Shown in pieces: positions 26,201-38,535 of a DNA stretch of 64,000 bases (its first letter is position 1; each line of letters begins with the position of its first letter). Under the pieces are notes generated by a model. The model was not told where the DNA came from. It made no database searches and worked only from the letters and a program-made list of their open reading frames with translations. This stretch comes from Rotaria macrura. Taxonomy: Eukaryota > Rotifera > Eurotatoria > Philodinida > Philodinidae. The stretch lies in NCBI GenBank assembly GCA_900239685.1, contig OENT01000113.1, positions 144,250-208,249 on the forward strand, in the 5' to 3' direction. Both the position numbers and the translations under genes were made by a program.

Positions 26201-27785
26201 TTATTCATGATCCAGCACAACGTGCAAGAGTTATTGATATACAAAGTCATAAATGGATGTCTAAAGTCTATCCACAAGGTATAATCATTTTTTCGAAAAG
26301 GAAACTTCATATAAGTATTATTCGCATTGATTTTATTTTATCTCTAGATGGTACGGAATCAGATCATCAATTGTTAAAACGCATGGCGTATGTATTCTTT
26401 ATATATAGATATATAGGCGCGAGTCACATCACACATAACAGGATATAATCAATCTTCAATAGATATTAATTCTGAAAACATTATCTTGGCATATACAAAT
26501 ATGAAAATGTTGCATGAAAATTTCATGAGAGATTCTACGATCGAAATATCATATTCGTGCAATATTCTTTTGGAGAAGACAAATCATTTTTTGACAGATT
26601 CTGAAAAACAATTGACAAAATTTAAAAAATGAATCCTTGAATCTCTTGTTCAGATATATGAGTACTTTGTTTTTTTCTCACCTCCATGTGTAACTAATGA
26701 TAGATGGATTGATTCTTTGTGAATAATCATAATATGATTGATAAGAAACACAAATGAATGATGACAATGTAGTCGTCGAGAAACATTCTGAAAGGTATTA
26801 TATTTGACTTACGACATACAGTCAAGATTTAAAACTATCCTATTTTTACTGGTAACTACTGTAGAATACTTTCTCGTGTACTGTAATGTCTTTTGTTCGA
26901 AAATATGTCAAGAAATTTATCACTGATGCTAAATATAAAAAGAATTACTTTAACAAGATTTCAATATTGTCATTCATACTTGCTGTATATTTACCAAGTC
27001 ATACGACTGATACATGATTTGATTCGTGCACACGTATAAAATTGATATGAAATCCTTTGTTTTAATTTCAGTGTAAAATACGAAGAACCATGCTGGTCAT
27101 TAACGCAACCGAATCAAAGTACAACATCAACTGTTATATCGTCATCGTCGACAGATGATTCCATGGTTAATTGTATATCACAACCAATTAAACTTGACGA
27201 TCTTATTCTTATAACTGAACCAAGATCACTTAGTGAAATGGGTGACGTAAGTGTGAGATAGTTTTTATATTTTCGTTTAATTATACGCTTAACTATTTAT
27301 GAATTTTGAAGCATGACCCATCAGAACATCTTGTACATCGTATGACACGAGTTGTACTAGCAATATCGTTTGATGAAACACTTTATTTACTCAATCGATT
27401 ATTTATTCATACGGGTTATACACCTAAACGTACAGCTGGCAATCAAGTAAACATGAATTTCAATCGAAATAAATTATTGACTAAATTGAATATAATTTAG
27501 ATAACTGTTGTTACACAAGATAAACGACATACTGAATTGATATTTAAAGTGAATCTATTCAAGATTCCTGATTCAAAAATTATGGCAGATTTTCGTTTAT
27601 CGAAAGGTGATGGTATTGAATTTAAACGTAAGTTTGTTGAAATACGTGAACGTCTTGTTCAATTGGCAACTGCATGGTCAAGTGGTGGTGGTGGTTCAGC
27701 TTGTTTTAATCATACAGATACATCATCAACATTAACCGCTGGAAACAACAGTGCCAATCAATTACAAGAAGCAATGGATACATAG
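23251..27785 (+). CDS. CHEK1: checkpoint kinase 1 (CHK1), 477 aa
   Basis: Serine/threonine kinase of the ATR DNA-damage and replication checkpoint; known CHK1 targets CDC25 phosphatases in the nucleus. I placed 14 exons summing to 1,434 nt, and 477 aa compares with 476 in human. Kinase domain: glycine loop LGEGAYGEVVLA, Lys31 in AAVKVI, HRDLKPEN with Asp123 (split over two exons), DFG at 141-143, and the characteristic WAKTPYRGEPVDVWSCGI and ELPWDQPS. A short Ser/Thr-rich linker with one TQ (LTQP) and one SQ (CISQP) follows, then the C-terminal KA1 region with LVHRMTR and DFRLSKGDGIEFKR. The tail is Gly/Ser/Asn-rich. The start is the ATG at 23251, giving MWQFTETLGEG, close to the family start. 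Exons: 23251-23294, 23346-23445, 23504-23627, 23690-23754, 23817-23850, 23917-23952, 24009-24121, 25867-25948, 25997-26101, 26183-26278, 26348-26387, 27072-27246, 27312-27446, 27501-27785. Confidence 0.97.
24122..25866 (+). other. large CHK1 intron 7 (1,745 bp)
   Basis: Begins right after the activation segment (...APYSSPE) and ends before WAKTPYRG. Most other introns of this gene are 48-81 bp. No open frame, TIR element or RNA gene recognised inside. Confidence 0.8.
26388..27071 (+). other. large CHK1 intron 11 (684 bp)
   Basis: Lies between the end of the kinase domain (KRMA) and the regulatory linker (VKYEEPCW). Nothing recognisable inside. Confidence 0.75.
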
Positions 27786-27842
27786 AAAAGAGAATTTATT
27801 ATTATTATTTTTCCTTTTGTCTCTGATGTGTTGTATTAAAAC

Positions 27843-27848
27843 AATAAA
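27843..27848 (+). terminator. poly(A) signal of CHK1
   Basis: AATAAA 58 bp after the CHK1 stop codon, at a plausible position for mRNA 3'-end formation. Confidence 0.7.
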
Positions 27849-30226
27849 TTGAGTTTATTCTTCAAAATCATTTTGTTGTATCGAATTTCATGTTAACTAA
27901 TAACCTTATTAGTAAATGAATAATGTAAATATGTTTGGTAATTTTCGATCAAGAGAAAGTTATTAAGTATACTATTGATTTCGTTGCGGAATGATACAGT
28001 CTCTTGAGAAAACGGCTTTCGATTTTAAAAATTTTAATTAAAAATAAAGAAAATTTCTTTGATATTGATGATTCACAAACAAATATATCAATGCAGAATC
28101 AGACATGATATTTCTTTCGTTTCCTTAGAAAATATGCATCATTCGTTTGATCAAATCAGACACACGAGATTGAGTCAAACTTGCTTACTAAACTACAATG
28201 GTTATATTTATGCAGAGTTTTAACTCAGCATATTCTCTTCTAAGTGAATATGTATGCGCTAGATCATAATAGTATTTGTAATTTGGAAGACATATTTTCC
28301 GAGAAAATCTTGATGAGATTATGATTGTTAGAATGTAAAGATGAGACAAGCAAGCAGTAATATTCTTGTATTGACTATGAAGTAGTGAGCTCAACGAGAA
28401 GGAGGCAGAACATTGCTACTTATAATTCAATTACCTTCGGAAAACAGCATGAAAATTCGAAAAATATATTCTAGTCTCATGTGTAATTTCTATTGATTAT
28501 ACTTTAATTATTCTATAAGTCAAATTTTTGAATGTTTCTTCTTTATCAAATATTTACATTCTTAAATTTCATTTCACTTTTAAAGACGAACGAACATATG
28601 CTGGAAGAGCAATAATTTAATTCTTGTCAATCAAAATTATATGACTATAATTTAGTGAGATTTCTGTTCACATTCATAATGAATGTCAAAATTCAGATTA
28701 GTGAAGGTAAATGCAAAAAAAGAAAAAAAGCTTCTGTTTTCATGTAAGATATGCCAGTGCATTGCATGATATTTACTTCAGATTATTGGATCTAGGTTGT
28801 AAAACTTGAATTGATAGGCCTTGTGCACAGTGGGACAACTCACAATCAGAACATCGATCAATTTAAAAAAGAAGCACAAGTTCTGATAGATTCAAAAAAA
28901 ACAAATAGTAATGAAACATTCGTTGGAAACGATTATTAACTCGGACAATGTATGATGAAATGATCACAGTTAAAATAGTTTCTATTTGATTTTTTTAATT
29001 TACCGTATAGCTTTCAACCAGCCGTATATTATACTTAGTTTGAACAACACAACAATATTTGAAATAATCAAAAATGTTAATCTGTCACACATGTTTTACA
29101 TGCCCATACAAAATCAACAATACAAGATTCGACATCGGGTTATATTGCTATGAATTCGTATTTTTCTCAAAGATCGATCAGAAGTATAGATCATTTAGAA
29201 CGAGTACTTCTCGTTGCTTAGTCACGGATCTTATTCCTAGAAAACAATAGCTTGGCTGAACAACTCAATTATTAACTGATAAAATTGATTCATCTATTCA
29301 TCTTTAAAATAATATGAAAACCTAGATACAAAATTTCATGTGGCTTTCATGATTTGCTACATCATACATATCCTAAGCTTCAGATTGTATCAATGGATAG
29401 TAAAAACAAGGAGTTATTATTCCCATCATTACCAAACAGACAAGCAATCTTCTTGAATCTATTTTTCTTCATAATTTCAGTTGTCAATCGTCTTCATCTA
29501 TTTCTTGTTTGTCTAATGTACACCTAATTGGTGTGAAACAGAATGCAGATCATTTTGGCACATGTAGTACAATCGTTAAAATACATCCAGTGAAAAGAAC
29601 AAGAAATGAAGAGAAAAAAAGAAACTAAAGAAACCAAAAAAAAATAATATCAGAATAAAATTTCGCACAAACACATGAACACATATTGATTCTGACTGGT
29701 AGTTCCACGAGCAGAAGAAAAATAAATAAATATATATGTATATATAGGATTTATATTGCTAACGCACCAACAACAAACGAAAAGGCATATATATTTATGT
29801 TTATATGTCTGATGTACGTCTGGGACAGTAGTGTCAAAGAGAAAAAAATAATACAGAACCGATTGCGCACATACACACATATTAATTTTTCAAGAGTATA
29901 AAAGATTACACATACTCGTATATACAAAAAAAACGATAAAACAAAAGAGATGGGATGATAGAATGTCTAGCCCAAACAAGAAAAACAAATGCAAGATATA
30001 CCATACATATAAATCATTTTCTTTCTTTTTTTATCAATTTGTTTGTTTAGAGGAAAAAGAATAAGAAGAATGATAGTAATACACACATACAATTACCGGT
30101 TCAATAAAAACACCGATTTAACTAATACACATAAGGAGATAGATAGATAGATTGATAGATATATATATATAGAGAGAGAGAGAGAGAATGACGAGATCCA
30201 CAGTTATATAGAGAGTAAATACGAAA
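27849..30226. other. convergent intergenic region CHK1/SHOC2
   Basis: About 2.4 kb between the 3' ends of convergent genes. AT-rich, with A-rich and TA tracts around 29640-29770. Short open frames here (e.g. 29650-29901 on both strands) are low-complexity and are not called. Confidence 0.5.
30138..30187. repeat. composite GATA/TA/GA microsatellite
   Basis: Runs of (GATA)n, (TA)n and (GA)n lie back to back just downstream of the SHOC2 stop codon. Confidence 0.85.
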
Positions 30227-33200
30227 TCAATTTAAATTGAACGGTCCTTGCACTTTGAGAAACTAAATGCATAAAAATTCATTCAATGCATGAGGTGTCA
30301 GGGCACTATAAATCTCTATATACATACTTGTATCACGAGAGAAGGTCCACCAGCTACTATTTCTTGTGGTAAACTTCTTAGTGGACAATTTTCGATGCTC
30401 ATTATTTGTAAATTAGTACATAGTGCTAATTCATAAGGAAGTACGTCCAAATTTGGATTATCATTTATATAAAGTTGTTCAAGTTTTTCCAATTGACCTA
30501 TATCCTCCGGTAATAAGTTTAAATTATTTTCACCAACATTTAAATGTGTCAAATTCGATAGAGATCTAATAGGAATAACATAAGATAAACACAAGTTTTC
30601 TTTTCCTTTCACGTATGCTGTAATGGTTTTTTCTTCTTACCCAATGGAACGTGGTAATTGCGTCAATTGATTTGATGCAACAATTAATCTTGTTAATTCT
30701 CGTAAATAGCCTGTGTCAATAGTAACAATAACAATAACAACTTTCTTTGCATACATGCATTTAATTCAATTAGCTTACCTATTTCCTGAGGTAGTGAATC
30801 CAGCTTATTTTCTTCAAGATCTAAATGGCGTAGTTTTCGTAATTGGCCCAACGATGGAGGAATTCTCTTTAGTAGAAAGATAAATTTTGCAATAAAAAGT
30901 AACATAATGATAGAGATCTGTTGTCAGTTAAGTTAAATCAGACGAAAAAACAAACGTAGATCATACATGATTGTATATAGATCTATATTTAGTTCTCAAA
31001 TAGTTGTTATGATTATAATTCTCGATAATCTTATGCGATACACGTTCTCTCTCAAACCATTTTAGTAAATAACTAAACGAATTAATCTTACTACGTAATC
31101 TCTAAACTAAGAATATATAATTTCTATGTTCATCAATTCATTATCAATATTGACCAATATTTGCTTGTATTTTACAGACATCTATAATACTTCTCTTACT
31201 TTCAATTGATTATTCGACATAATGAGTACTTCTAAATTTTGTAGATTTTTTATATCTTCTGGTATAATACTCAGTTGATTAGTTGCTAGATTAAGTTCTA
31301 CTAATGCTGTCCACGAGCCAATATCTAGAATTACATATTTTGGTGAATTTAGAAAGAAAAGTATTGACACTGAAAAATTCCTACCTAGTGGTAACGATGT
31401 TAATGCATTCTCTCGCATATTTAATTTAGATAAATATTTAGCGAGTGAAAAAATTGAAAATGGAATTTTATCTATCGTATTACATTCCATATTGATTGAA
31501 TGTACAGATGTAAATTGTGTTGGACCACCAAGTGGAAACGAATTGAAATTATTTCTTGCTAGTGATATTGTATTTAAATGAACTAAACTTGATAGAAGTC
31601 CTTCCTTTAAAATAATCAAAAGCAAAAAAACACCATGTTTTTTGAAAAGTTTAGATAATAAAAACGTTGGCATCACATACCGGTAATTGTGAAACATTAT
31701 TTCCTTCAATGTTAAATTCATCAAGTTTAGAGCAGTTCGCTAGCGATGGTGGAATAGTCGAGAGACGATTGTATCTAATCAACAGTCGACTAAGATTCTT
31801 AAGATTTCCTATCAATTCTGGTAGGTCAACGAGTTCATTATGAGTTAAATCTAATGTTGTCAACTGAGCACAATTTCCTAAAATGAAACAAAAACAGTTC
31901 GCATTGGTTCAACAATAACAATCAACTTCCTTAACTTTCAATATTTTTCAAAGAGAAATTTTTATCTTAACGGGCATATATCTTGCTTGGATTAATTTTT
32001 CTCGTGTGAGTCTATATAAATCAGTATTTATCATTGAAACCGAAGGGGAATCCTTGTTTTTCTAGACTCAATACGTATGAAAACAAGAATTCTTTTTTTT
32101 TTGTTTTTGGTTATAAACATTTTCTTTCATCTATTTTCGAGTTCCCATCTCTCGAAAATATGATTTGAGAACAGAATTAATGCGTATGAAATTTGAAAAC
32201 ATTTTCCACTGTTCAGTTGTTTATCTATTTTGTTGGTAGCTAGCAGTTATTGTTAGCTATTTTATTATTAGTTAATATTCTAGTTTATGTGAGAATCTAT
32301 TACAAAACATAGAATTTAGACCTGTAATCTTCTGTTTCGAATGCTATCATTTCTTTTTCGTAATAAGGATCCTGTATGTCTCTCGTTCGAACTCTTCTTT
32401 CTGTTTCCAGTAAACGTCTGAAAATTTGATTAACAAGTGATTATATGATGTTTTTTTGTAATCATAAGAGATTCCGAATAAGTTGCATTCTATACAATTG
32501 TAGCTTTCAATGTGCCTTTAAACTTTCACATAGACAATTATCCTTGGATGTCACAGGAACGAATGTTAATTACTTCGAACATAGGCCACTCCTTTCTCTA
32601 TCCTATTGATAAATAATAAAATTCAACTCTTCGATTTGTCGAAAGATTTCGTTTCTCGTCCGAAAATTCATTGAAGACTAACATATTTAGGAGGAAGTTT
32701 TAAGCAAATCATTAAAAAAGCATCATATTCGATAGAATTAATAAAAATCAGCACCAAGATGCGCTAGTTATTTTGCTTCAATGAAAATACTATTGAGTAT
32801 GACAATGAAGATGTAATCAAAATTTCAGAGGTTCAAGCTTCTTGAGTCATTCTTTAATGCAACTCAAAAACAAACCTATTTCATTTGGTAAATGTTCAAG
32901 ATGATTATGTGCAACATCGAGTGTCAATAATTGTACAAGATGACCAACTGTTATAGGCAATAAACGTATACGATTTTCGCGTAAACTTAACATTTGTAAA
33001 TTCTATAAAAAGAATCATACAATACGAATTGTTTTGTTTCTCCTTGTCATGTTTTACTTACAATCAGATTTCGAATTGTATCTGATACTTCTTTGATTCG
33101 ATTGAAACGTAAATAGAGGGTTGTGAGACTAGTTATTCGATAGATAACGTCAGGGATCTAAATATGATGAAAACACAAGAAGTAGTTATTAATTTTCAAT

Positions 33201-36200
33201 TCAATTCAACTTGACGCTTCAAATTTACATCATTGAATCGATTGTGCCGCAGATCAAGCACCTTAAGTTGAACGAGGCGATCCATCGTATCAGGTAAAGT
33301 TGTTAATGAATTTTCACTTAAAGCTAAGACTTTTAAATTAACTAAATTACCGATTTCAGGCGGCAGTAGTTGAATACGATTACTATATAAATATAATTCT
33401 CGGACATGTGTAAGCTACAACATTTTTAAAATGCAACAAAGAAAGAAAACTTGTTTCTTGTTCTTGTCCAGTAATAGAAAATATTTAGTTACTACTTACA
33501 TCTTTAATTGTATTTGGTAGAATAGTGACACTACTTTTACTTAGATCAAATCTTTCACTTTGTTCATCACGACAATTTTGTATTTCTCGATTTATGTCCT
33601 ATAGGAGAAAAGATCAACAATTAAATATGCAATGTAATATACAACCGTAAAACTCGATAGCATATGAAATAACAATTCATTGAAACATATATCTAGACTA
33701 GAATATTTTTCAGTGTAAACTAATCAGACGTTGTAGTTTTGTTAGATCATGCGCTCTTTACAAATATGAGCTGGAAGACTTAATTTCACTTGAGTGAAAA
33801 ACAAAAAACGAAAAGTATAGATAGAATATGGGACGTGATATTTCCATTGAATATCTTCATGCATATAAGTTTGCTTGAAAGCATTTCAAACTATTACGAA
33901 CCTATCTCTCGTGAACAGAATTTGATGATTTTCTCAAATATCAGCTTAGCTAAATCGTGTCAAGTTTTGATCAAGTGTATTGAGAGATGTTCTAAAAAGC
34001 TCATATTATTTACAGCAAAGTAATACGTAAAGCCGCGTTTTTCGAACATTTGAAACTTCTTCAATTTTAATCTCTTTTAAAAAATGAACAGTACTCTATG
34101 ACATACGATATAAAACGAACACAAAAAATTATCTTCAGATGCTTTTCTCTCTATTAAAGAAAATGAAGATTTTACAAAACTTAAAAAGTCTGTATGAAAA
34201 ATACCGTTTTAAAAAGGGTTTCAGTTTACAATATCAAAATATCATATCTCACAGAGACTTCTAAAATTGATCACTTGCTAGTTACTCTATTTCATTTCTT
34301 TGTATGTAAAACAAACAGCTTACAGATCAGAAAAGATTTTCCCTACACAACGTAAGTCATCCAGAATAGAGATATACAAAGATTAGCTAAATCGTCAACG
34401 TTTTAAGAATCGTTATCAAAATAATCATTAGTATCTTTTAGCAAAAGACAAGGGTAATAGAAATCGGAAGAATGATGCATTTGAAAAAATTTCACATATA
34501 AAATGTTTTTGTATCTTAATTCATTAACAAGCATTCTCTCTCGAAATTCTCTGAGTGCACATGGGTTTTATGTTTGAGAATACTTGATATTTCTCAAATA
34601 TCTAGAAATAAAAATATAATCTCGTCTAAGATAGGATTCGATCTAAAAGTGGACATAAATGTATTGATTATTACTTTTAGTTTTAAAGTTTCTTCTCAAA
34701 GATTAGATTTCACTAATTGGCGAAAACACTTCTAAGTTTATTTTTCGAAAGAACGGCACTTATCGGAAGGAAATATTTTGAAACAGATTAGAAATGATCA
34801 AATCACTCATAAAAGAAAAAAAAACACTTTTTGATCGTACGCAGACCTTTATCATTTGATATAGAGCTATCTGCTATGATCTATAAAGTTCAAGATTTTT
34901 TGTTCTAGAAATCAAAACTCTTCTAAACTGGTAGATTATTAAATGTCACTATACGCTTCAACTTTGGCTTATAGCCTACATCATTTTGCATAATGATCAA
35001 TATTATAACGCATGTTAATGGAGTAAATAGCATGTACTGCATATATATATAGGAAAACAATTTTTGAGCATTATTATCAACAGAAAATAACAATCAACGC
35101 GATCTATCATATGCTTCTATATTTTTTTCTTCTCGTTCTACTACTGTTAGGGTTGTTTTTGTAATATTATTCATATTGTTTTCCTCAGAAAGCTTTCTTG
35201 TCAAGGCAAAGTATAAAAGATTAATAGCTACTCAATGGTAAAAAACAACGTAAAAAATAGGAAATTCCTATGAAAAAAAAAAGAAAATAGTTTTTTAATC
35301 ATGGAAAAAAATATTTGCTTTTACAAAATATCATTTAATCAAACATGACATTTTCTTGGTTTTCAACTTATTGAATAATGAAACGTTTTTAGTTATAGAA
35401 AATTAGATTTATATAATTAGATATATCTGTACAATAATAAAGCAGGGTCGAGTTTTTGAAAAACTATCGTTTCATTCTATCATGGTCGTTTCTTACCATC
35501 TCTATGGCTGACGATTGTTTTATTATTCTTATTTTTGATTTTTTTTTATATTTGTAATTTCAACGATCAACTTACAGTTTGTTTGGCATTCGCAGCGATG
35601 CGTGATGTTAATGATTTGAATGGGTGAATGTCACGTAACATTATTTTCGAGGAAGAAAAATACAGCGAAAGAAATTCTTTATTTTCTTTACTCGAAGCAA
35701 AAATAACAATAGAATCTTGATCGTCGACTGATTTTTATTTGGAATTAATTAATTATTTAGAAGATATAAATGAACGATGTTAAAAAGCAGATGGTAAATG
35801 ACCTCACAGTACACTTAATAGTTGATTACTGTTCGACGGATTGGCACCAGTAACATCAACAACAACCGAAACAGGAATAGAATGTTTTGTTCGTTCGCTT
35901 TCTCTATATTTTGCCGACAGATCGACAGATAGATAGAGAGATGGATAGAAAGAAGACAATTCGAGTGTAGCACTCAATGGGGAAAGCAAAAAGAAATGTC
36001 TCTTTTCATCGGCGTTCAGAAGGGAAGAAAGAAAGAAGAAGAAAAAAAACTAAGACAGATTTGTCCCTCCTTCGTTATTCGCGCCTTTGCTTTTTCTTTT
36101 CTCGATGCATCAAAAGCCTGATAGGATAGCGCGACGACAGATAGTATATACATGTACGTCACAGGGTTTGCTCTATTATCATTATTTTTTTGTTGTGTCA

Positions 36201-36732
36201 GAATATATTTCTCGTTCAAAACACGCATGAAAAAAAAAGAAAACCTTCATATAGAATATACAGGTTTACGATGCGTGCAATCTGTTTAGCGGAAAAGGAA
36301 GAAGAAAATAGGAAAATGACGAAGACATATTCACACCTCATAATAGAAAAAAACCCTCAAGCTAAATAACTAGCAAATTGTACTAGTGACACTTGAGTTT
36401 TTTTTTTTTGTTGTTCATTATTATCAACACGAGCAATAAAAGAATAAAAGAATAAAAGAAAAAAGAAAAAGAAAAGATTTCTAAACCATAGTTAACATTT
36501 TTGTTTTGCTTTAACATTTTAATAATTATAATACTTACAACTTCGGCTCGGATGCGACCGCCACGTAATTCTTTTTTACTTGCAGATTTGATACCAGCCT
36601 AAATGAGTTGCGCATGAACGTTGAACTGAAATTCTCTTGCTTATTTTTCATTGTTAAACTTACGAATGTAACTTGACTGGAAGAACTGGCACCTGGTGAT
36701 TCTTTTTCTTTGGATGTTTTGGGCGGATTCAT
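30227..36732 (-). CDS. SHOC2: SHOC2/SUR-8 leucine-rich repeat scaffold, 536 aa
   Basis: Scaffold of the SHOC2-MRAS-PP1C phosphatase that activates RAF in the RAS-ERK pathway. Thirteen exons sum to 1,611 nt. The short N-terminus has QVTF (residues 20-23), resembling the RVxF-type PP1C-docking motif (VxF) of SHOC2. A solenoid of about 20 LRRs follows, including [62 protein letters not shown] and [19 protein letters not shown]. The last exon is tiny, 30262-30227, encoding [11 protein letters not shown]-stop, which matches the conserved FLKMQGP end of the family. Reading through its donor instead would give a premature VCI end. Exons: 36732-36664, 36598-36539, 33598-33500, 33414-33229, 33157-33062, 33002-32876, 31877-31681, 31604-31385, 31324-31200, 30866-30779, 30710-30641, 30565-30328, 30262-30227. 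Human SHOC2 is 582 aa; the difference is mainly a shorter N-terminus. Confidence 0.96.
30867..31199 (-). other. SHOC2 intron, 333 bp
   Basis: Between LRR exons 31324-31200 and 30866-30779, phase 0. No feature recognised. Confidence 0.75.
31878..32875 (-). other. large SHOC2 intron (998 bp)
   Basis: Splits an LRR between HLPNEI and GNCAQLTTL. No internal coding feature or repeat element recognised. Confidence 0.75.
33599..36538 (-). other. 2.9-kb SHOC2 intron 2
   Basis: The largest intron found. It joins the second exon (ending GGRIRAEV) to the exon starting DINREIQNC, phase 0. It contains the candidate alternative first exon at 35576-35641 and A-rich tracts near 36220-36475. The open frame 33790-34023 is not domain-like. 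Confidence 0.75.
35576..35641 (-). other. SHOC2: candidate alternative first coding exon of SHOC2
   Basis: Sixty-six bp on the minus strand start with ATG and encode 22 residues ([11 protein letters not shown] then [11 protein letters not shown]), ending at a strong GTAAGT donor. The phase is 0, the same as exon 2, so it would join directly to DINREIQNC in exon 3. I see no acceptor immediately upstream in the right phase for a cassette exon, which favours a first exon. It would replace the first 43 residues, including the QVTF motif. No transcript evidence is available to me. Confidence 0.5.
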
Positions 36733-37644
36733 GATTGATCTTAAAAATGCGACAGAAACGAATACTAAACAATAAATGTTGTGACAAGTATCAATCTATG
36801 AAATTGAGTTGTGCAGAGAGAAAGTAACCTATATTCGAAGAATCAATGACAAGTCTACGATTGATTACTCATCATATCAAACACCCACCAACTAACAGCT
36901 GGGCAGACGTAATCGGACCAAAACAAGAGGAAAAAAAACAAAGAATAGAAAAAACTGTATGTTTTTTCCTACTTAGAAGACTTAGTTCTTTCAATCGTGA
37001 AATAAACAATATATGCATAGTTACTACTATACTGTTTAGTACTTCTTTTACTAAAAGGATCTATAAGAATAATAATGATGATAAATGACAATCAATCAAG
37101 TGCATATGTTTATTAATCGAATAGAAACAAAACCTACTTTCGATAATCATCAATGACACTACTGTTATTACGGGCGTCCAGCTGCTGCTGATAAGCCATC
37201 ACCGTATGCGTATATATATATATATGTGTATGTGTGTTTTCCTTTTTTTTGTATGATTCAAAGAAAATTGCCAACCGTTATGCGCTTGCGTTTGCGTCGT
37301 TTGATTACACGCTCCTATCGCCCGGTTCCTTCTGTTGTCGCTGCTACCATGGAACGTTTTTCTTTTCTCAATACATCGCAACAATGTCGTTCTTTCATAC
37401 ACGTAGTATAAACGAAGAAGGGAAATCTTGAAAAACCCCCTTTTTCTTCTATCGCTTCTTCTTCTTCTTCTTCTCCTTCTTCTTTCTCTTAGATGCGTAG
37501 CACATTGCACCGTTCGGTGTATTTGGGCATGATCAACAAAATAAGCAAAAGAAAAGAGAAATGAAGATGATGGTGCTGTTGCTGTTACTGATGATGATGA
37601 TGATGACAAAAATAGAATTAAAAGAGAAGAAAGAGAAAACAACA
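36733..37644. promoter_or_regulatory. shared divergent upstream region of SHOC2 and LRMDA-like gene
   Basis: A 912-bp gap between two head-to-head start codons. It contains a TA/TG microsatellite (about 37205-37235) and a CTT-rich purine/pyrimidine tract (about 37440-37490). A minus-strand arginine-rich frame (37199-37645) is an artefact of that tract. No specific factor sites recognised. Confidence 0.5.
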
Positions 37645-38384
37645 ATGACGATTATAAACTTATTCGCTCTTATCATTATCTTCGACGTTAGTAAATAAAA
37701 AATTAATTTTCATTTTTGATGTTAGACGTGAAAATAATGGCAACCATAAATAGAAAGAAAACAAAGTATAGATACAATATTTGATTCTAAAATATTCCCA
37801 TCTATTTTCTCATTGTTTACTATTGAAGTTTAGATGATGAATCACAAAAGAGAATTTCATTCGCTTATCAACGTTTAGATTCGGTACCCGAACATTTATT
37901 ACCACCTACTAAACATACTATCGAACATCTGGATCTGACTGAAAATAACTTGGATGATCTTCGTTTTCTTATCGATCTACCTAATCTAAGAACATTAATC
38001 GTAGACAAAAATCGAATAAATTCAAATGTTAGACTACCGAATTTAGATATGTTACATACTCTATGGATCAATCATAATCAAATAACAAATTTAAGTGTGT
38101 TTATTCAAACATTAGTCATTCATTGTCCTCAACTGAAATATTTGAGTATGATGAACAATCCAGCAGCGCCAAGTTTTTTTAATGGTGGTTCTTATAAACA
38201 ATATGTCGACTATAGACATTATGTGATTAGTCAACTGCCACATCTCATTATGCTCGATGATCGACAAGTATCACTCGAAGAGCGACAAGAGGCTGAACGT
38301 ATTTACACACCTATGATGCTTATGCGACGTGAAAAACTTACACTTAAAAATCGAAAATTATCGGTAATACCTAATTCACAATAA
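37645..38384 (+). CDS. LRMDA (C10orf11)-like leucine-rich repeat protein, 198 aa
   Basis: Small LRR protein in two exons, 37645-37690 and 37834-38384, totalling 597 nt. After about 20 residues it reads RISFAYQRLDSVPEHL, then three to four LRRs (IEHLDLTENNLDDL, LRTLIVDKNRI, LHTLWINHNQITNL, LKYLSMMNNPAAP). It ends with an LRR-cap (YVDYRHYVISQLPHLIMLDD then RQVSLEERQEAERIY). This order and the cap resemble vertebrate LRMDA, implicated in melanocyte differentiation; its function in a rotifer is unknown. Exon 1 is uncertain: it encodes a hydrophobic MTIINLFALIIIF, and an in-frame upstream ATG lies at 37561 after a GAT/GCT-rich tract. It may use another first exon. A generic SDS22-like LRR protein is the alternative. 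Confidence 0.75.
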
Positions 38385-38529
38385 GGATTATTTTTTCCTT
38401 AGACATGTTTACGAAAATTCATCTATTTCTTAACTTATATGCAACAGAACAAGTGACTGTTGTATATAATACGCATGGATATTTATTTTTAATTCTGTTC
38501 CTTTTTTAAAATGAATGTCAAATACTGAA

Positions 38530-38535
38530 AATAAA
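38530..38535 (+). terminator. poly(A) signal of LRMDA-like gene
   Basis: AATAAA about 145 bp downstream of the stop codon, the first good match on the plus strand. Confidence 0.5.

Noticed and set aside
30316-30333. SHOC2 ending at VIQVCI-stop
   Set aside because: The GTATGT there acts as a splice donor to a conserved final exon at 30262-30227.
37199-37645. 148-codon minus-strand frame with an Arg-rich run
   Set aside because: Low-complexity CTT/GAA tract; no domain, and it overlaps the divergent promoter region and LRMDA-like exon 1.
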